Positions 44,358 to 55,780 of a DNA stretch of 64,000 nucleotides are shown one piece after another. A program made the position numbers and the translations under genes. A model generated the notes under the pieces. That model saw only the letters and a list, made by a program, of their open reading frames with translations, had not been told where the DNA came from and did no database searches. Location: contig JARWIR010000008.1 of NCBI GenBank assembly GCA_029959085.1, forward strand, positions 15,486,001-15,550,000. The letters are read 5' to 3'. Each line of letters begins with the position of its first letter. The stretch's first letter is position 1. The stretch comes from Nemophila menziesii (lineage: Eukaryota > Streptophyta > Magnoliopsida > Boraginales > Hydrophyllaceae).

Positions 44358-44739
44358 ATTCAGCAAGTTTCAAAATATCCATCACTGTAACCTCTAATTC
44401 TTTAGTGTAAAGGAGTTCTAATTTATAAGGGTTTAACAACATTAATATAGTCCCTACAAATCAAAGTTCACTCAGCTGCTGATGATGCCACAAACTCCTA
44501 GCTATTCCTTTTACTAATCTTTCTTGACAATCTGTTACAATCAATCATAACAATATAAGATGCATCCATTTTAATTCTAACAGAAGATATAGTACTTTAT
44601 ATATTTTAAAAGTGTTTAGACTTTCCTTGTTTCTTTTTTCCTTTTCTTTAGTGTTTTCTCTATTTCCTTCTAAATTTGCCATTAAGACAATAACTTTAGG
44701 GTCCATCTTCTTTTCAAGAAACATAAAATTGTTCCTCCT

Positions 44740-45000
44740 TTGCTTCCGGGTTTTTCTATTCTCAGGCTGTTCATTGATCTCAATTAATTTAAGGAGCTAT
44801 TTATCAACCCCCGGAGTTGCATACCAGGTGTCTTGGCTCTTGTGCATTCAAACATAAGATGTTCAACTGTTTTAGAGTAGAGTTTATATATTTTGCATTT
44901 ATTATTTCAAGCACAGTGTCTACTAATTTATAAGTCTTAGTTGACAAAGCAGTTTTACATTTTTTCCATAAAAAGTTTTTAACTTTAGGATAGAAGAATG
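44740..45000 (-). mobile_element. LINE zinc-binding-region remnant
   Basis: On the minus strand FYPKVKNFLWKKCKTALSTK, a broken middle, and a decayed EHLMFEC-like stretch reproduce the region that follows RT in plant L1 LINEs. Stops and frameshifts are present; about 250 bp remain. Confidence 0.6.
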
Positions 45001-45106
45001 TTGGTAGACTTTTGACTGCTGAAAGTGTTAGGATTTAGATCAATTGTTTAGATTAATTGTTATTATAAATTCGATTATACTTTTTTGGAAAAATGGAAAA
45101 GATTTA

Positions 45107-45312
45107 GGGGGTGTTTGTTTGCACTTAATGAGATCTTAATCTGATTCATTAAGACACTAGATAAATACTGTCCAATTCAGATCTGAATGGCTCTTAACGG
45201 GTCTGTTTCATTAAGATTATAAACTAAGTCTGAATCATTCAGACACTGCCTCTTAACAGAATAAGTCCTATTCAGCATTTAGCACTTATTACTTAAAAAA
45301 ACAAACGCCACC
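45107..45312. mobile_element. Tourist-like MITE inside the decayed LTR
   Basis: 206 bp flanked by TTA on both sides (45104-45106 and 45313-45315). Ends GGGGGTGTTTGTTTG and CAAACGCCACC are imperfect inverted repeats. The other LTR of the same element has the uninterrupted sequence GATTTAGATTAATG near 47232-47245, which serves as the empty site. TTA duplication and such termini fit PIF/Harbinger MITEs. Confidence 0.82.
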
Positions 45313-45444
45313 TTAGATTAATGGAAAGCATTAAACATATATATCCTTTTCTATTCTTTTGGAGAAGTGGAAACGTCACTTTCTATGCATGAAATGTCCC
45401 ATATAGGAAGTGAGATGGAAAAAAATATTAGTTTAAATTAGAGA

Positions 45445-46150
45445 TTATTACTCAGAGAGTCTTGAACATACACCCTAAGACCCGACAAGACCGAGTAGAT
45501 TAACTCTTCTTACTAAAGGCCACAGTCAAATTCTAACACTATATTCCAAAATCTCAATTACCTTCTTACCCCTTTTTGTATTTTATTTTCCTATATATAC
45601 TAATTTTTATCTAAAAGAATTAAAACCTTAATTATTTATCTCTCCTCTTTCCTTTCTCTTATTTCTTTTTCACACGATGAACCTTGCAAAACCAAATAAG
45701 CAAAGCTTACATGGCTGCAAATCAGAAAACAAATCAGAGCAAGGAAATTCCAATCGAGATCGAGATATCCGATCTCTGTTCGTGAAGCTATATACGCGCC
45801 CCTCTTCCGCTGCGAAGCCGCCATCAGGATAATAGGGCAAAATATTCTCCAATCGAGATCGAGATCTTCGATCACTGATAACAGTTGTTGCTTAGATTGA
45901 AAGAGGGTAGGGATGTTGCCGTTGAAGATGTGGAGTGGTTGTGGTGTTACTTACTTTGAACGGGGATGAAGATAGGCTTCGCGTGTGGGCTTCAGATCGG
46001 AAGCCGCTATGACGAACGGAGGATTGGGATTGGGCTTTGAGTGGGCCTCATTCGAATGATTAATTTCCCGTCTCTACTTTCTTTATCTTCAAAAGGTTCT
46101 AATTGGCGTTGACTTGTTGGACGCTGATGTGGAGAGAATTAATGGAAAGA
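45445..46150. other. Unidentified sequence inside the decayed copia element
   Basis: Not present in the intact relative. It includes a pyrimidine-rich stretch and a repeated AATCGAGATCGAGAT motif (45750 and 45850). Two frames under 80 residues on the minus strand show no family I recognise. Either an insertion or a replaced internal region. Confidence 0.4.
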
Positions 46151-47158
46151 AAGCATTGAATGTTTATAAAATATAAGTCTAAGGTTCTCTATCTTCAAAA
46201 GGTTCTAAGGTCCGAAATGCTTTTATAAATTCCGCTAGTAAAGGATAAAACCCATACTATATAACCTTAATAGGTGACTATTTCAGGTTTTATGAGAGTA
46301 TATCTCCTAAATACTAATAGTGAAACGGAACATGTGTTTATAAAATATAAGTCCGAGGTTTGCTGAATAAAAGACTTAGGGCACGAATGTTGTTATAAAT
46401 TCCTTGTAATAGCTCTGTGACATTAACAGAATTATCGACGAACTTAGTGCCTCACACACCCCTACGTAATGACATAGCTGAACACTATGATAATCGGTTC
46501 TGGCCCACTAACTCAAATGTGGGGGTGATTAGCAAAGGTTACCCGAGTTCTAAGTACGGTCACTGTTGGACCGAATACAATAGACTCAATAGTCATGGGA
46601 TATGACACGAATGTATATATCGTCTTAATGAAATCCTAGCCACTCGTGGTGGTCCTATTGAGAAGGACATGATGAATTCACTTATAAGGCGTATCCTTCT
46701 AGGAAGAACACGAGGATGAGTGTTCAACTCATAATGAATTCATAGCCACTATATGGTGGTCCTTTAGAGAAGTACTTGATGAATTCACGGTCAAAAGTGA
46801 GACTCAACATTCATGATATAAATTAAGGAGACGTCCTTAAATGATCTCATATGAATAAGTCCACAAAGTTCATAGTCCGCAAGGGGTGGTCCTTAGAGAT
46901 GGACTTGATGAACTAACTGAAGGGTGATGTTCGAGGGAACTACAACTCTCAGTAAGGGTAAAGTATATGTTGTGAGGGTCACGATCGAAAACCGTTAAGT
47001 TCAAGAGTAAGTTCAGTTAAATGGAATTTGGTGGTTTCCTCACTTCACTACGTGACAATTTAAATCGAAAGATATTGTCACTTAAGTACAATTCACCCAA
47101 ATGCTGGTAGTTATGGAAACCTGTTCACCTTCTCTCCTAAAGACCCTGAGTGGGGGAT

Positions 47159-48146
47159 TGTTAGGATTTAGATCAATTGTTTAGATTAATTGTTTTTATA
47201 AATCCGATCATACTCTTTTGGAGAAGTGGAAACGATTTAGATTAATGTAAAGCATTAAACATATACATCCTTTCCTATTCTTTTAAAGAAGTGGAAAAGT
47301 CACTTTTTGTGCATGAAGTGTCCCACATAGGAGGAGAGATGGAAAAAATATTAGTTTAAATTAACTTACCCATCTATTATTTCCAAAAGAACTAAAGGCT
47401 ATGAAATCCAAAACAGAATTGGCAAAACCCCACACGCGCGCACCACCACCCGCCCCGCCTGGCGACGGCGACGGCGACGGCGTGGGCATAGGCTCGTGGG
47501 GGAGTTTGGGGAGTCAAAAAATAAAAAATGAAACAAGTTTTTTGAAATGATTATGGTGGAAAATGGCTAGTACTTATAGGAGTCGTTGGCAATTCAAACC
47601 TTCAAGTCAAGGGACATAACGTTCAACAATTGAAGACACATTAAACAAAAATATTCTTCAATCAAGAGTCGGTTGTTACAAACCTTGGTCAAAACGGGAA
47701 TGAATCAAGTGTCATCAAAGCGTCCTGGTTCATGGCTGGAATTTGAAAGAATTGTAACATATGTAACTCCAAAACCGTCAGCAATAATGTGCCAATAAAG
47801 ACCATTTATTGTGACGGGTCTAAAGAGCCCCATACTCACCTATAAATATAGGTCCTCTCCATTTGCCAAAGACTATGAAAAATAATCAGAAAAAGAACAA
47901 CAAATAAATACTTCTCTCAAAACTATTCAGTAGTAGTAAAATAAACTCTATCTCGTTAAAGATTACCTGTACGCCGAAATATCTTTTTAACATCTTTATT
48001 TCCGTGTGTTTTTTCTTTCCTTCCGGTTCAATGTAAGTGTTTCGTATCGAATTATTGTAATATACTAGTGTTTCGTATTGATTTATATCCTTTGGTTTTC
48101 CATTTTTGTTTTTCTTAAAACCAATGATTTCACTTTTTTACCAACA
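47159..48146 (+). repeat. Right LTR of the decayed copia element
   Basis: About 988 bp, from TGTTAGGATTTAGATC to ACCAACA. TATA-like CTATAAATATAG near 47841. The region shares several blocks with the intact copia LTR (ATATCTTTTTAACA, TTCCGTGT). Confidence 0.7.
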
Positions 48147-48541
48147 AAAGGACTGCGATGGCTCTTTTTTATCATTCATAATTTCTAAATCTTTCTCCTT
48201 TTTTACTATAGTTTACAATACATTCTACTAGAGTTGACTATACCATCTTTTGAAGGTTTCCATAGGGTTGTAACTTTTCCATTTTCCTACAAGTAATTGG
48301 CCAATATGCTCTCAACGAGACCACGTATTTCCCCTGGTACATGGAAGATGGACATCACATATACATGGATAGCCCAATAACTATTTTTTGCCTAACTTAT
48401 TTACCTCCCTCAATCAAGAATTTAAAGTGTAGTCATTAAGATTATTTTTAATTTTTTATTTTGTCCCCTAGTCGATTCAGAGCAGATCTATTAGAACATT
48501 CATTCTAATGCTTTTTGCCAATGTACTAGCAAGATTAGCAG
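48147..48541. other. No gene seen
   Basis: AT-rich sequence. Starts with ATGGCTCTTTT, reminiscent of the copia Gag start, but the following codons do not continue a Gag. Confidence 0.4.
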
Positions 48542-49614
48542 TAGGAGTGACAATCAGATCCAGTTTTTTTATTATCAATTTTTCTAATCCGTAATTTCCG
48601 TTTTAATGAAGATATTTGATCAGAATTGGAACTATATACAAATTTTTGATTTTTTGATCTGATTCTTTTTTTCGATTACATATTCCTAATATTAATTTTT
48701 ATATTTCCAATTATTAATTATTTTATTTATCAATACTATATATATACAATATATAATAGATGTATATGAGTTTATATATTATACATTTATACATTATACT
48801 ACATAACATAACCTAAAAAAACCACATTTCCACTCAAGTCTGGCCTTTTGCTTAACCCTAATTCCAAATCTGATAACTCAATCTTAAATCAATTTTCAGT
48901 TTTCAGTCTATCCATTATCTTGAAGGTAGCAAAGTAGAAGTGTGGTTTTAATCTCCATTAACAAAACATAATCTCCTATCTTTAAATATTCATCAACAAC
49001 AAGTCAACAATCTTAAAGTAAATCCGAATTCAGACCTTTCATTTTACATGTAATTAAACTTGTAATAGATACTTTTTGTAGGTAGGTTTTATAGAGGTTT
49101 CCATTAATTTTATAGTTCGAAAAAGAGTAAAGACGACTAGACGAGTGAAAGTTTTCTTAATTAAAAACTGAATGTCACTGATTTATCATATTTTGACAAC
49201 TACACTAGATAGATTTATTTCTTGAAAATCGTTGTCAGTTAACTGTAGTATTAGGGTGGTTTAATTTTGAAACTTTCGATTTCCAACCCAAAAGTTCCAC
49301 AATTTCCGAACAGATAATTCCGAAATTTCCAAATCTTTCTGTAAATTTTGAAATTCCGAATTTCGAATTTTTTTCCATAGTAATAGGGTGGTCTAATTTT
49401 GAAATTTCCAATTTCCAACCCAAAAGTTCCACAATTTTCGAACCAAATTTCAAAATTTCGAATTTTCCGTAAATTTCGAAATTCCGAAATTCAAATTTTT
49501 TTCCGACTTCCAAAATTTTGGATCGGAATCTGAATAGAAAAATCTATTCCCAAAAAATTCAGATTTCTTCGAAATATCCTTTTTCCAATCGATTTCGTCT
49601 GATTTTCACCCCTA
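48542..49614. mobile_element. hAT-like non-autonomous element with 17-bp inverted ends
   Basis: Left end TAGGAGTGACAATCAGA and the reverse complement of the right end TAGGGGTGAAAATCAGA match at 15 of 17 positions. Flanking 8-mers ATTAGCAG (48534-48541) and AGTAGGAG (49615-49622) match at 6 of 8, compatible with a worn hAT target duplication. No transposase. An internal tandem duplication of about 130 bp (49243-49377 and 49378-49505) is rich in AATTTCCGAAATT-type palindromes. Confidence 0.65.
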
Positions 49615-50229
49615 AGTAGGAGTATTGACGTTAAAAACGATTCCACTTTTATTAAGATTGATTTTCTGTCTTAGCACTCCCATATTCATTCAAAACCTCT
49701 ATAAAGTTAATATATTCATCTTCACCAGCCTTTAAAAAGAATAATCTATTATCTAAAAAAAAATGTGATTGAGTGTATTGCAGTCCATGTTAATTTTGAG
49801 GCTTTATATGAGTTTTTTTTCATTTTATCATTCATCAACGTGGTTAATGATGCTTGTGCTATACTACATAACAAAAAAAGGGATTGTAGGTCTCCCGTGT
49901 TTGAATTCTCTAGTAAATACTTTAACATGTTTCATTATAATTAACAGTATAATTGATAATTTCTACACACTTTATTATCCATTAAACCCATATTTCACAG
50001 AATTCAATCTTTATAAGCATGTCTTTTAAGAAATTCTATTCATATGCTTTACATATGTCTTCTTTAATAACATCATAATAAATATTAAAGTTAGTCCTTT
50101 TTTTCCTAAAAAATGACTAATTTCGTGGGCTAGTAATATATTCCCATGTATAGATCTGCTTGCAACAAAAGTTGTTTGGTTCTCCCTTATTATAATATTT
50201 ATATATTGTTTAAATTTAGGAACAAAATC
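49615..50229. other. No gene seen
   Basis: AT-rich. An 86-codon frame at 49769-50029 is hydrophobic with no recognisable features. Confidence 0.4.
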
Positions 50230-51838
50230 TTGGCTATGATTTTATATTACTCAAATTCTAAATATAAAGGAAGGATTTCTTCCTGTTAGATACCTTTGGG
50301 TCCTACTACGTTCAAATAAAATCAATGCTGAAGATGCAAATAAACTCATTGATAATATATATATATATAGTAGGATCTCTCAGTGGAGTAAAAAACTACT
50401 AACATATGTTGATAGGTTGGAGTTGATTAGGGTGGTACTTGTGAGCAAGGTGTTGCACTAGTGTAGAGTATTCATGCTACCTAAAAATGTTATCTATAAA
50501 ATCAATCAGAGAATGTCTAGCTTTCTATGGAAAGGCTCGCCTGATCATGCTAGAAGAGCTAAAGTGTTTTGGCAAAATGTTTGTAAAATCAAACCTAAAG
50601 GGGAATTAAATATCCCAAATTTGGAGAATCTCAACAAAACTTGTCTGTGAAGTACCTTCTGGAGAATTTATCAGAGGAATGACAACTTACTAAGTATGTG
50701 GGCCCATAATAACATACTCAGAGGACAATGCATTTGGGGAATGAAGATCAAGCAGAACTACACAGGGACATGGGAGAAAATGCTCAAACTCAGGAGTATT
50801 ACCTACAAGTTTATATCTCATGAAGTAAAGAGTGGCAGTTATACTTATATGTTCTGGGATAATTGGATCCAAGGTAATAATGTAAGTTTTGTCCTAAACA
50901 TAGATATTAAAGAGAGTTCCTTATGCATGAATAAGACAGTAAATAAATGCTATGCTAAAGGGGGATGGCATTTACCACCTACACTAAGTGACATCTCTGC
51001 TATTTTGCCTCAATTAACAACTGGTAATGATAGATTAATTTGGAGTGTTAGTAAAAAAAACTGCTTCTCATTCAAGAAGACGTTACATGAGATAAATGAT
51101 CATGGACCTATCTTGGAATGGACCAGGTTAGTATGACACAAACTTAATATTCCAAAGTGTTCCTTTTGTACTTGGTTGGCATGCCTTGATAGATTTCCAA
51201 CCAAAAAACGCATGCTAGAATGGGGAAATCAGCAGAATAGGTTGTGTGAGTTTTGTCACAACTCCTTAGAGCGAGGACCGATGCCATATTTTTGTAAGTT
51301 ATTCTTTGTCTAAAAGGATTCTTACTAGATGTGTTAGCTTATGTGGAGCTGTACTTCCGAATTGCTTTAGTTGGGATGATTTAATAAGTTTCTTATTGGA
51401 TAAAGTTGAGAGTAAATTCTTGGAAGTCATATATTCTTGTTGAGAGTAACTTCTTTAAAGTCATATATTCTTTGTGGTTCACGGCCTATATATACACCAT
51501 GTGGAGAAACTGAAATCCTATATGCACAATGGGAGAAAGTTGACTGAGAAGGATATTATGCAAGAGATTCACTATTACCTCTATGCTAGAACCATTTATA
51601 AAGAGAAGTTTAAAGAAAAGACGGGTAGATTAGCAGCTAACAATTGAAAGTTGCGGAACGTATTCAAGAGTGATCAATTGTGTTAACTGTTTTTTAAAAT
51701 ACATTAGCTAATAGATTATAAATTGTAATCTTGATTAGTTAGTCTATTCTAAAAGTCTCCAATTTGGAGCTCTAAAAGTTGTAAAAGACAGAAGTTTATA
51801 TGTTTTAATAATATGGACAATTGATAAAAAAAAAAAAT
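50230..51838 (+). mobile_element. 5'-truncated LINE (RT end to poly-A)
   Basis: Reads from the last RT blocks (KEGFLPVRYL, then RLELIRVVLVSKVL) through SSFLWKGSPDHARRAKVFW and KPKGELNIPNLENLNK. It continues into the zinc-binding region (FPTKKRMLEWGNQQNRLCEF). Stops and frameshifts throughout. The 3' end is an A run at 51827-51838. A target duplication was not found. Confidence 0.8.
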
Positions 51839-51854
51839 TTTGCAATCAATTAGC

Positions 51855-52070
51855 ATAAAGGAGCAAAGCACATGACAAAATGGTCTATACTTGACATAGT
51901 ATAGCAAAAAGAAAAAAAGACAGATTAAATTAAAGGAGCAAAGGACATGAAAAATAGTTTACACTTGACATAGTATAGCAAAAAGAAAAAAAACAGATTA
52001 AATCAACATAAAGGAGCAAAGCACATGAAAAATAGTCTGACATAATATAGCAAAAATAAAAAAACAGATT
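51855..52070. repeat. Three tandem copies of a 60-77 bp unit
   Basis: Each unit carries AAAGGAGCAAAGCACATG, a TTGACATAGTATAGCAAAAA block and ACAGATT; the third copy has an internal deletion. Confidence 0.85.
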
Positions 52071-52228
52071 CTGATAATCAGTTGCACTAGTAAATTAAAA
52101 TAATTTGTTTCTTGATGAAAACATTAACGGAAGACCAAAAAAAAAAGATGACAACATGGTAAAGTATCGATAAAATATAGTTTTTGTCAAACTATGTAAT
52201 GAATATCGGAATGCTTGTGCCAAAGCCT

Positions 52229-52268
52229 CTGTCCCTGCTCCCTGCTCCCTGCTCCCTGCTCCCTGCTG
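52229..52268. repeat. Heptanucleotide microsatellite (CTCCCTG)n
   Basis: About five near-perfect repeats, the last one changed to CTGCCTG. It lies just past the 3' end of the FDM-type gene. Confidence 0.9.
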
Positions 52269-52568
52269 CCTGCAAATGACGTGAAATAAAGCGTTTAAAT
52301 CAGTTTGCATATCAAGAATTAGAAAAACTCCATGTTCAAGTGACAATATTAAGATGCATTATGAGTTTCAATATAATGTGTCATCTCAAGATGTATGAAA
52401 GAGAACCACTAATATTTTAGACTTCCTAAAATAAGCAGCAAGTTATAACGGGTCAGGAACATAGCTTAAACACGTAAGAATACAAGCAGTATTTATAAAT
52501 AAATATTCACCCATAATCATGAATCAGCAAGATTATTTATAAGTGTATGCTATGCAATTCAAACCTCA

Positions 52569-54955
52569 TCATCTCTTGCGCTTGCTCTGCTTCAATGTCT
52601 TGAATAAATAACTTACGACTTCCTTTAAAGTAGCCTTCCTTTTTTCTTTAAAGTTCCAAAGCTCAGGAACCACATATCTGCCACTGGGATTGTATTCTTC
52701 AACCTCCTTCAATGCATTAGTTACTGAAGTGTACACATCCAAACCCCACTCCTCTTTAAGTTGTCGTAACTTCTCATCATCATCATTCAAAAATTTCTAC
52801 AATAATATTAATAACCATTAGTTTTCATTCAATTAACCTTTTAGCATTACAAGAACACAATCATATAATGGTCTAATTCATAATTACCTCAAAACGTGAG
52901 TCGTCAATTTGTACAGTTTTAAAGGGATGCCAATCATTGTCTTTAAAGTTCTCCTCCCACAAGGAGCACAATTCTACAGCCTTTAATTCAGCTTCTTCTC
53001 GGGGAAACCTCTGCTTACATGCTTTTATAAAAGTCTTCATGTCAAGATCTCCCATTCTTTTAATTCCAATTTGGAGTCTGCTACTAGTCAAGATATCACG
53101 CAAGCCCTGCATGCAAAAAAAAAAAAAAAAACACATTTACTATCTAATTAAGAAGATGTATATATAGATTTAAATGACAAGTATAAAAGAAATATTATAC
53201 CTCGACCAACTCTTTACGAGCACTTACAAGCTCGTCATTACTTTGACGTTCTTTCGCAACAAGTGTACTGTTCAACTCCTGCACATCTTCCATCTCCTCA
53301 ATTTTCTCTTCCAATTCCTCATTTAATTTTTTTATTTTACTTTGAATAGTTGGATTATCTCCCATAGCTTTCATCATCTCCAATTTTCCTTTAAGCTCGG
53401 CAATTTCCATTTCCAATTTCAGTTCGGCATCTAAATCTCTTTCCAATTCAAGTATCTTCTTTATAGCTTTCTCCTTCTCCCTCTGAAACAAAAATACATG
53501 CAATGATAGTTATATCTAAGTAGAAGCATGCATAAACAAGCTAAAGAAACACACCTTCTGTTCTTCAACTAGCCTCAAGATATTCTCATCCATTTCCCTC
53601 TGCTCCCTAGAGGCCTTTTCAAGTTTTTTGTTCCTCTCATCATTCTGGATGAAAATAGAATTTAAAAAAAAAAAACAATGATATGGAGATAATTTATTTT
53701 TTAATATAAAGTAGATAAGGTTGAAAATAAGAATATCACCTTTTTTTTCTCTTCTTCAAGTTTCTGCCTCTCCAGTTCAGTCAAGGCTTCACGTTCATTG
53801 AGTTCACGGCTCCAGGAATCGAGCTCTTTTTTTTTGATTTCCAACTCATTATTTAACTCTTCTTGTGCATCAAGAACCCTCTTCACATCCTCCCTAGCCT
53901 TTTCTTGCATCCTTTTTGATTCTGAAAGGATAAAATCATGCACAAACAAACCCACATAACCTTTAGCAACCTGAATATATATATATATATATAAGAAGAA
54001 TTAGAGAGTTAGGAAGGGTACCTTCCAAAAATGCTTGATGCTTTAGATCTTTCTCCTTGAGCACCGAACTTAGATTTATCTTCCCTACATTATATTCTGT
54101 ATGCAACTCTTCCAAATTTTCGTTTTGAATGTCAATCTTACTAGTTAAATTTTGTACAACTTTGTTTGTATCCTGTGTAGCTTCCTTAACCAGATCTGAG
54201 ATTGTCCTTAGCTTTCCATTTCCACGAAGATAAGCACCCACTGGCCCATCTGACTTGTAATCGCACTCACGTGCAAACCATCCGTAAAATCTTGTATCAG
54301 GGGAAGTTATACCAGTGCTCCATTGTTTCTTACTACATCCAATAGTTTCACAGAACTTCTCAAACTCCAAAGCATTCTTAAATCCACTCCAGTCTCTATC
54401 AAACTTTATAACGGCTTGTGCTGTTTGTTTTTCTTCATCCCAGAAAAACTGGACATCTAATGGATTAAATCTAGAGAATTTTTTTAACCAGTAGTTGCAA
54501 TTATCCACATAATTGTCATCCATTAGCTCTTTCATGATATTCACAATAACCCCAGTCCATGGCCAGCAATATAACTCGCTTTCCTCGACTTTATCTGCAG
54601 GTGCAGGTGCAGGTGCAGGTGCTGGTGCTGGTTGAATTGCATGTGCATGCTGAGGTGGCTCAGCCTGATCATTTGCTAAATTGACTTCCAAATACTTTGC
54701 GAGTGCTTGATGGTTTGCTTTTTGTTGTGCACTCCCTTTTGCAGTACCTTTACCTGCCCCGGTAGCATGTTGAAGAAGTTCTTTGTACTTGTAATCTTGT
54801 TTTTTCCTACCAACACAAAAAGGGCACTTCAAACTTCCATGTGGGCCCTTCACTTTGTATATTCCAGATAGCAATTTCTTGTAGGGTTTTTCCATGTATT
54901 CTTTAATCTCCGAGTCACTTAAATCTGACATTTCCTCTGAGCTGCTGCTGCCCAT
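52569..54955 (-). CDS. FDM-like: IDN2/FDM-type XS and XH domain protein (RNA-directed DNA methylation)
   Basis: Spliced on the minus strand: 54022-54955, 53740-53921, 53555-53644, 53201-53482, 52888-53106, 52569-52796. All junctions are GT/AG with closing phases, giving 644 residues, close to the usual length of IDN2. The ATG at 54953-54955 opens MGSSSSEEMSDLSD. An XS-type zinc finger (CPFC...LLQHATGAGKG) lies near 43-65. An Ala-Pro repeat linker follows, then the XS domain at about 125-255 (YCWPWTGVIV, FYGWFARECDY, GNGKLRTISDL). A long coiled coil runs to about 495. The XH domain fills the C-terminus (SSRLQIGIKRMGDLD, then ELCSLWEENFKDNDWHPFK). Relatives bind RNA or partner IDN2 in siRNA-guided DNA methylation in the nucleus. 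XH presence excludes SGS3. No disabling mutation seen. Confidence 0.92.
54597..54633 (-). repeat. In-frame hexanucleotide repeat encoding Ala-Pro
   Basis: Repeats of TGCAGG and TGCTGG on the plus strand encode about six Ala-Pro pairs in the linker between the zinc finger and the XS domain. Multiples of six keep the frame, so the linker can vary in length. Confidence 0.88.
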
Positions 54956-55780
54956 CTGATCCAACCTAAATCACCAATCACAATTTATATTTAACAAAAT
55001 GTCACATCAATTCCTATACTTAAGTCTATAATATTAGATCTAGAAAATAAATGCAATTATATTTCTTTAACACATAACAAATGCACATAACAGAAGATAC
55101 AATCCTCGTACAACAAAGCATCATCATCTCGATTCTCGATCAACTAATAAAAAGGATTATCTTTCTAACACCTTATAAGCTAATTTCACCATATATAACA
55201 AAGTAACAGGTAAACAATTTTAAAAAGTTCAACCTAACTGAGTTAACTGGGTTTGATCGAGTTAAATTAAACCTAGCCATTATCAAATTCAGTCACCAAG
55301 CTATGTGCAATATCATCTATAATTCAAATGAGTGCACAATTATCTAAATCTGAAGACCTATCATTTGTACAACTTCATCAAAAACAGATCGACTAGGAAA
55401 ATCCGATTTGAATCATTCTAGGGAGCGACCAAGTTGACTCGGTCATACATAGTCAGTGCAATCTACCAGACTTTCTAAATGCAGAATGGTAAACCTGAGC
55501 CGACTCAGTACGGGAGACTTATACTATAAGACAGAATTGTGCTTGGCAAGGTTGAGTAAGTGAAGCTATTCTCTCTCTAGTGATTGATCTATACAATGAG
55601 ACCTTGATCGAAGCATATACATAAATTAATTTACATAAAACGCATTTTAGTAGAAAGTGATGCGTACGTTACAAAATGTATGAGTTTGCGAAGAAGCGGT
55701 GGTGAAACCTTCGATCGGCTGCTGATCAAATGAGCTGAACGTGATTTTTTGCTATTTTTCACTAAGGTGATATAGTGTTA
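54956..55780 (-). promoter_or_regulatory. Leader, probable 5'-UTR intron and promoter of the FDM-type gene
   Basis: An acceptor-like GATTTAG lies 10 bases before the ATG. A donor-like AAC|GTACGC near 55667-55675 would make a 700-base leader intron, and the CTATATCA motif near 55770 is a possible TATA. Inference only. Confidence 0.4.

Larger units (their letters stand above)
45026..48146 (+). mobile_element. Decayed copia element related to 26535-33216
   Basis: Left LTR fragment from TGTTAGGATTTAGATC at 45026, an internal region with short scraps of copia integrase (46157-46190, 46230-46480), and the 3' non-coding triple-hairpin region (46630-46930). Then come AGTGGGGGAT and a right LTR from 47159 to about 48146 with the same CACACGCGCGCACCACC block as the intact LTRs. 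Gag, protease, most of integrase, RT and RNase H are deleted. The 5' flank GAAAG and 3' flank AAAGG do not match exactly, so no target duplication is claimed. Confidence 0.75.

Noticed and set aside
45636..45875. Two overlapping minus-strand ORFs with an internal repeat of about 24 residues
   Set aside because: The repeat comes from a duplicated AATCGAGATCGAGAT sequence; there are no recognisable domains or splice context.
48147..48200. Restart of a copia Gag (ATGGCTCTTTT) after the decayed right LTR, implying a tandem element
   Set aside because: Only the first few codons resemble Gag; the rest does not continue and no further internal sequence follows.
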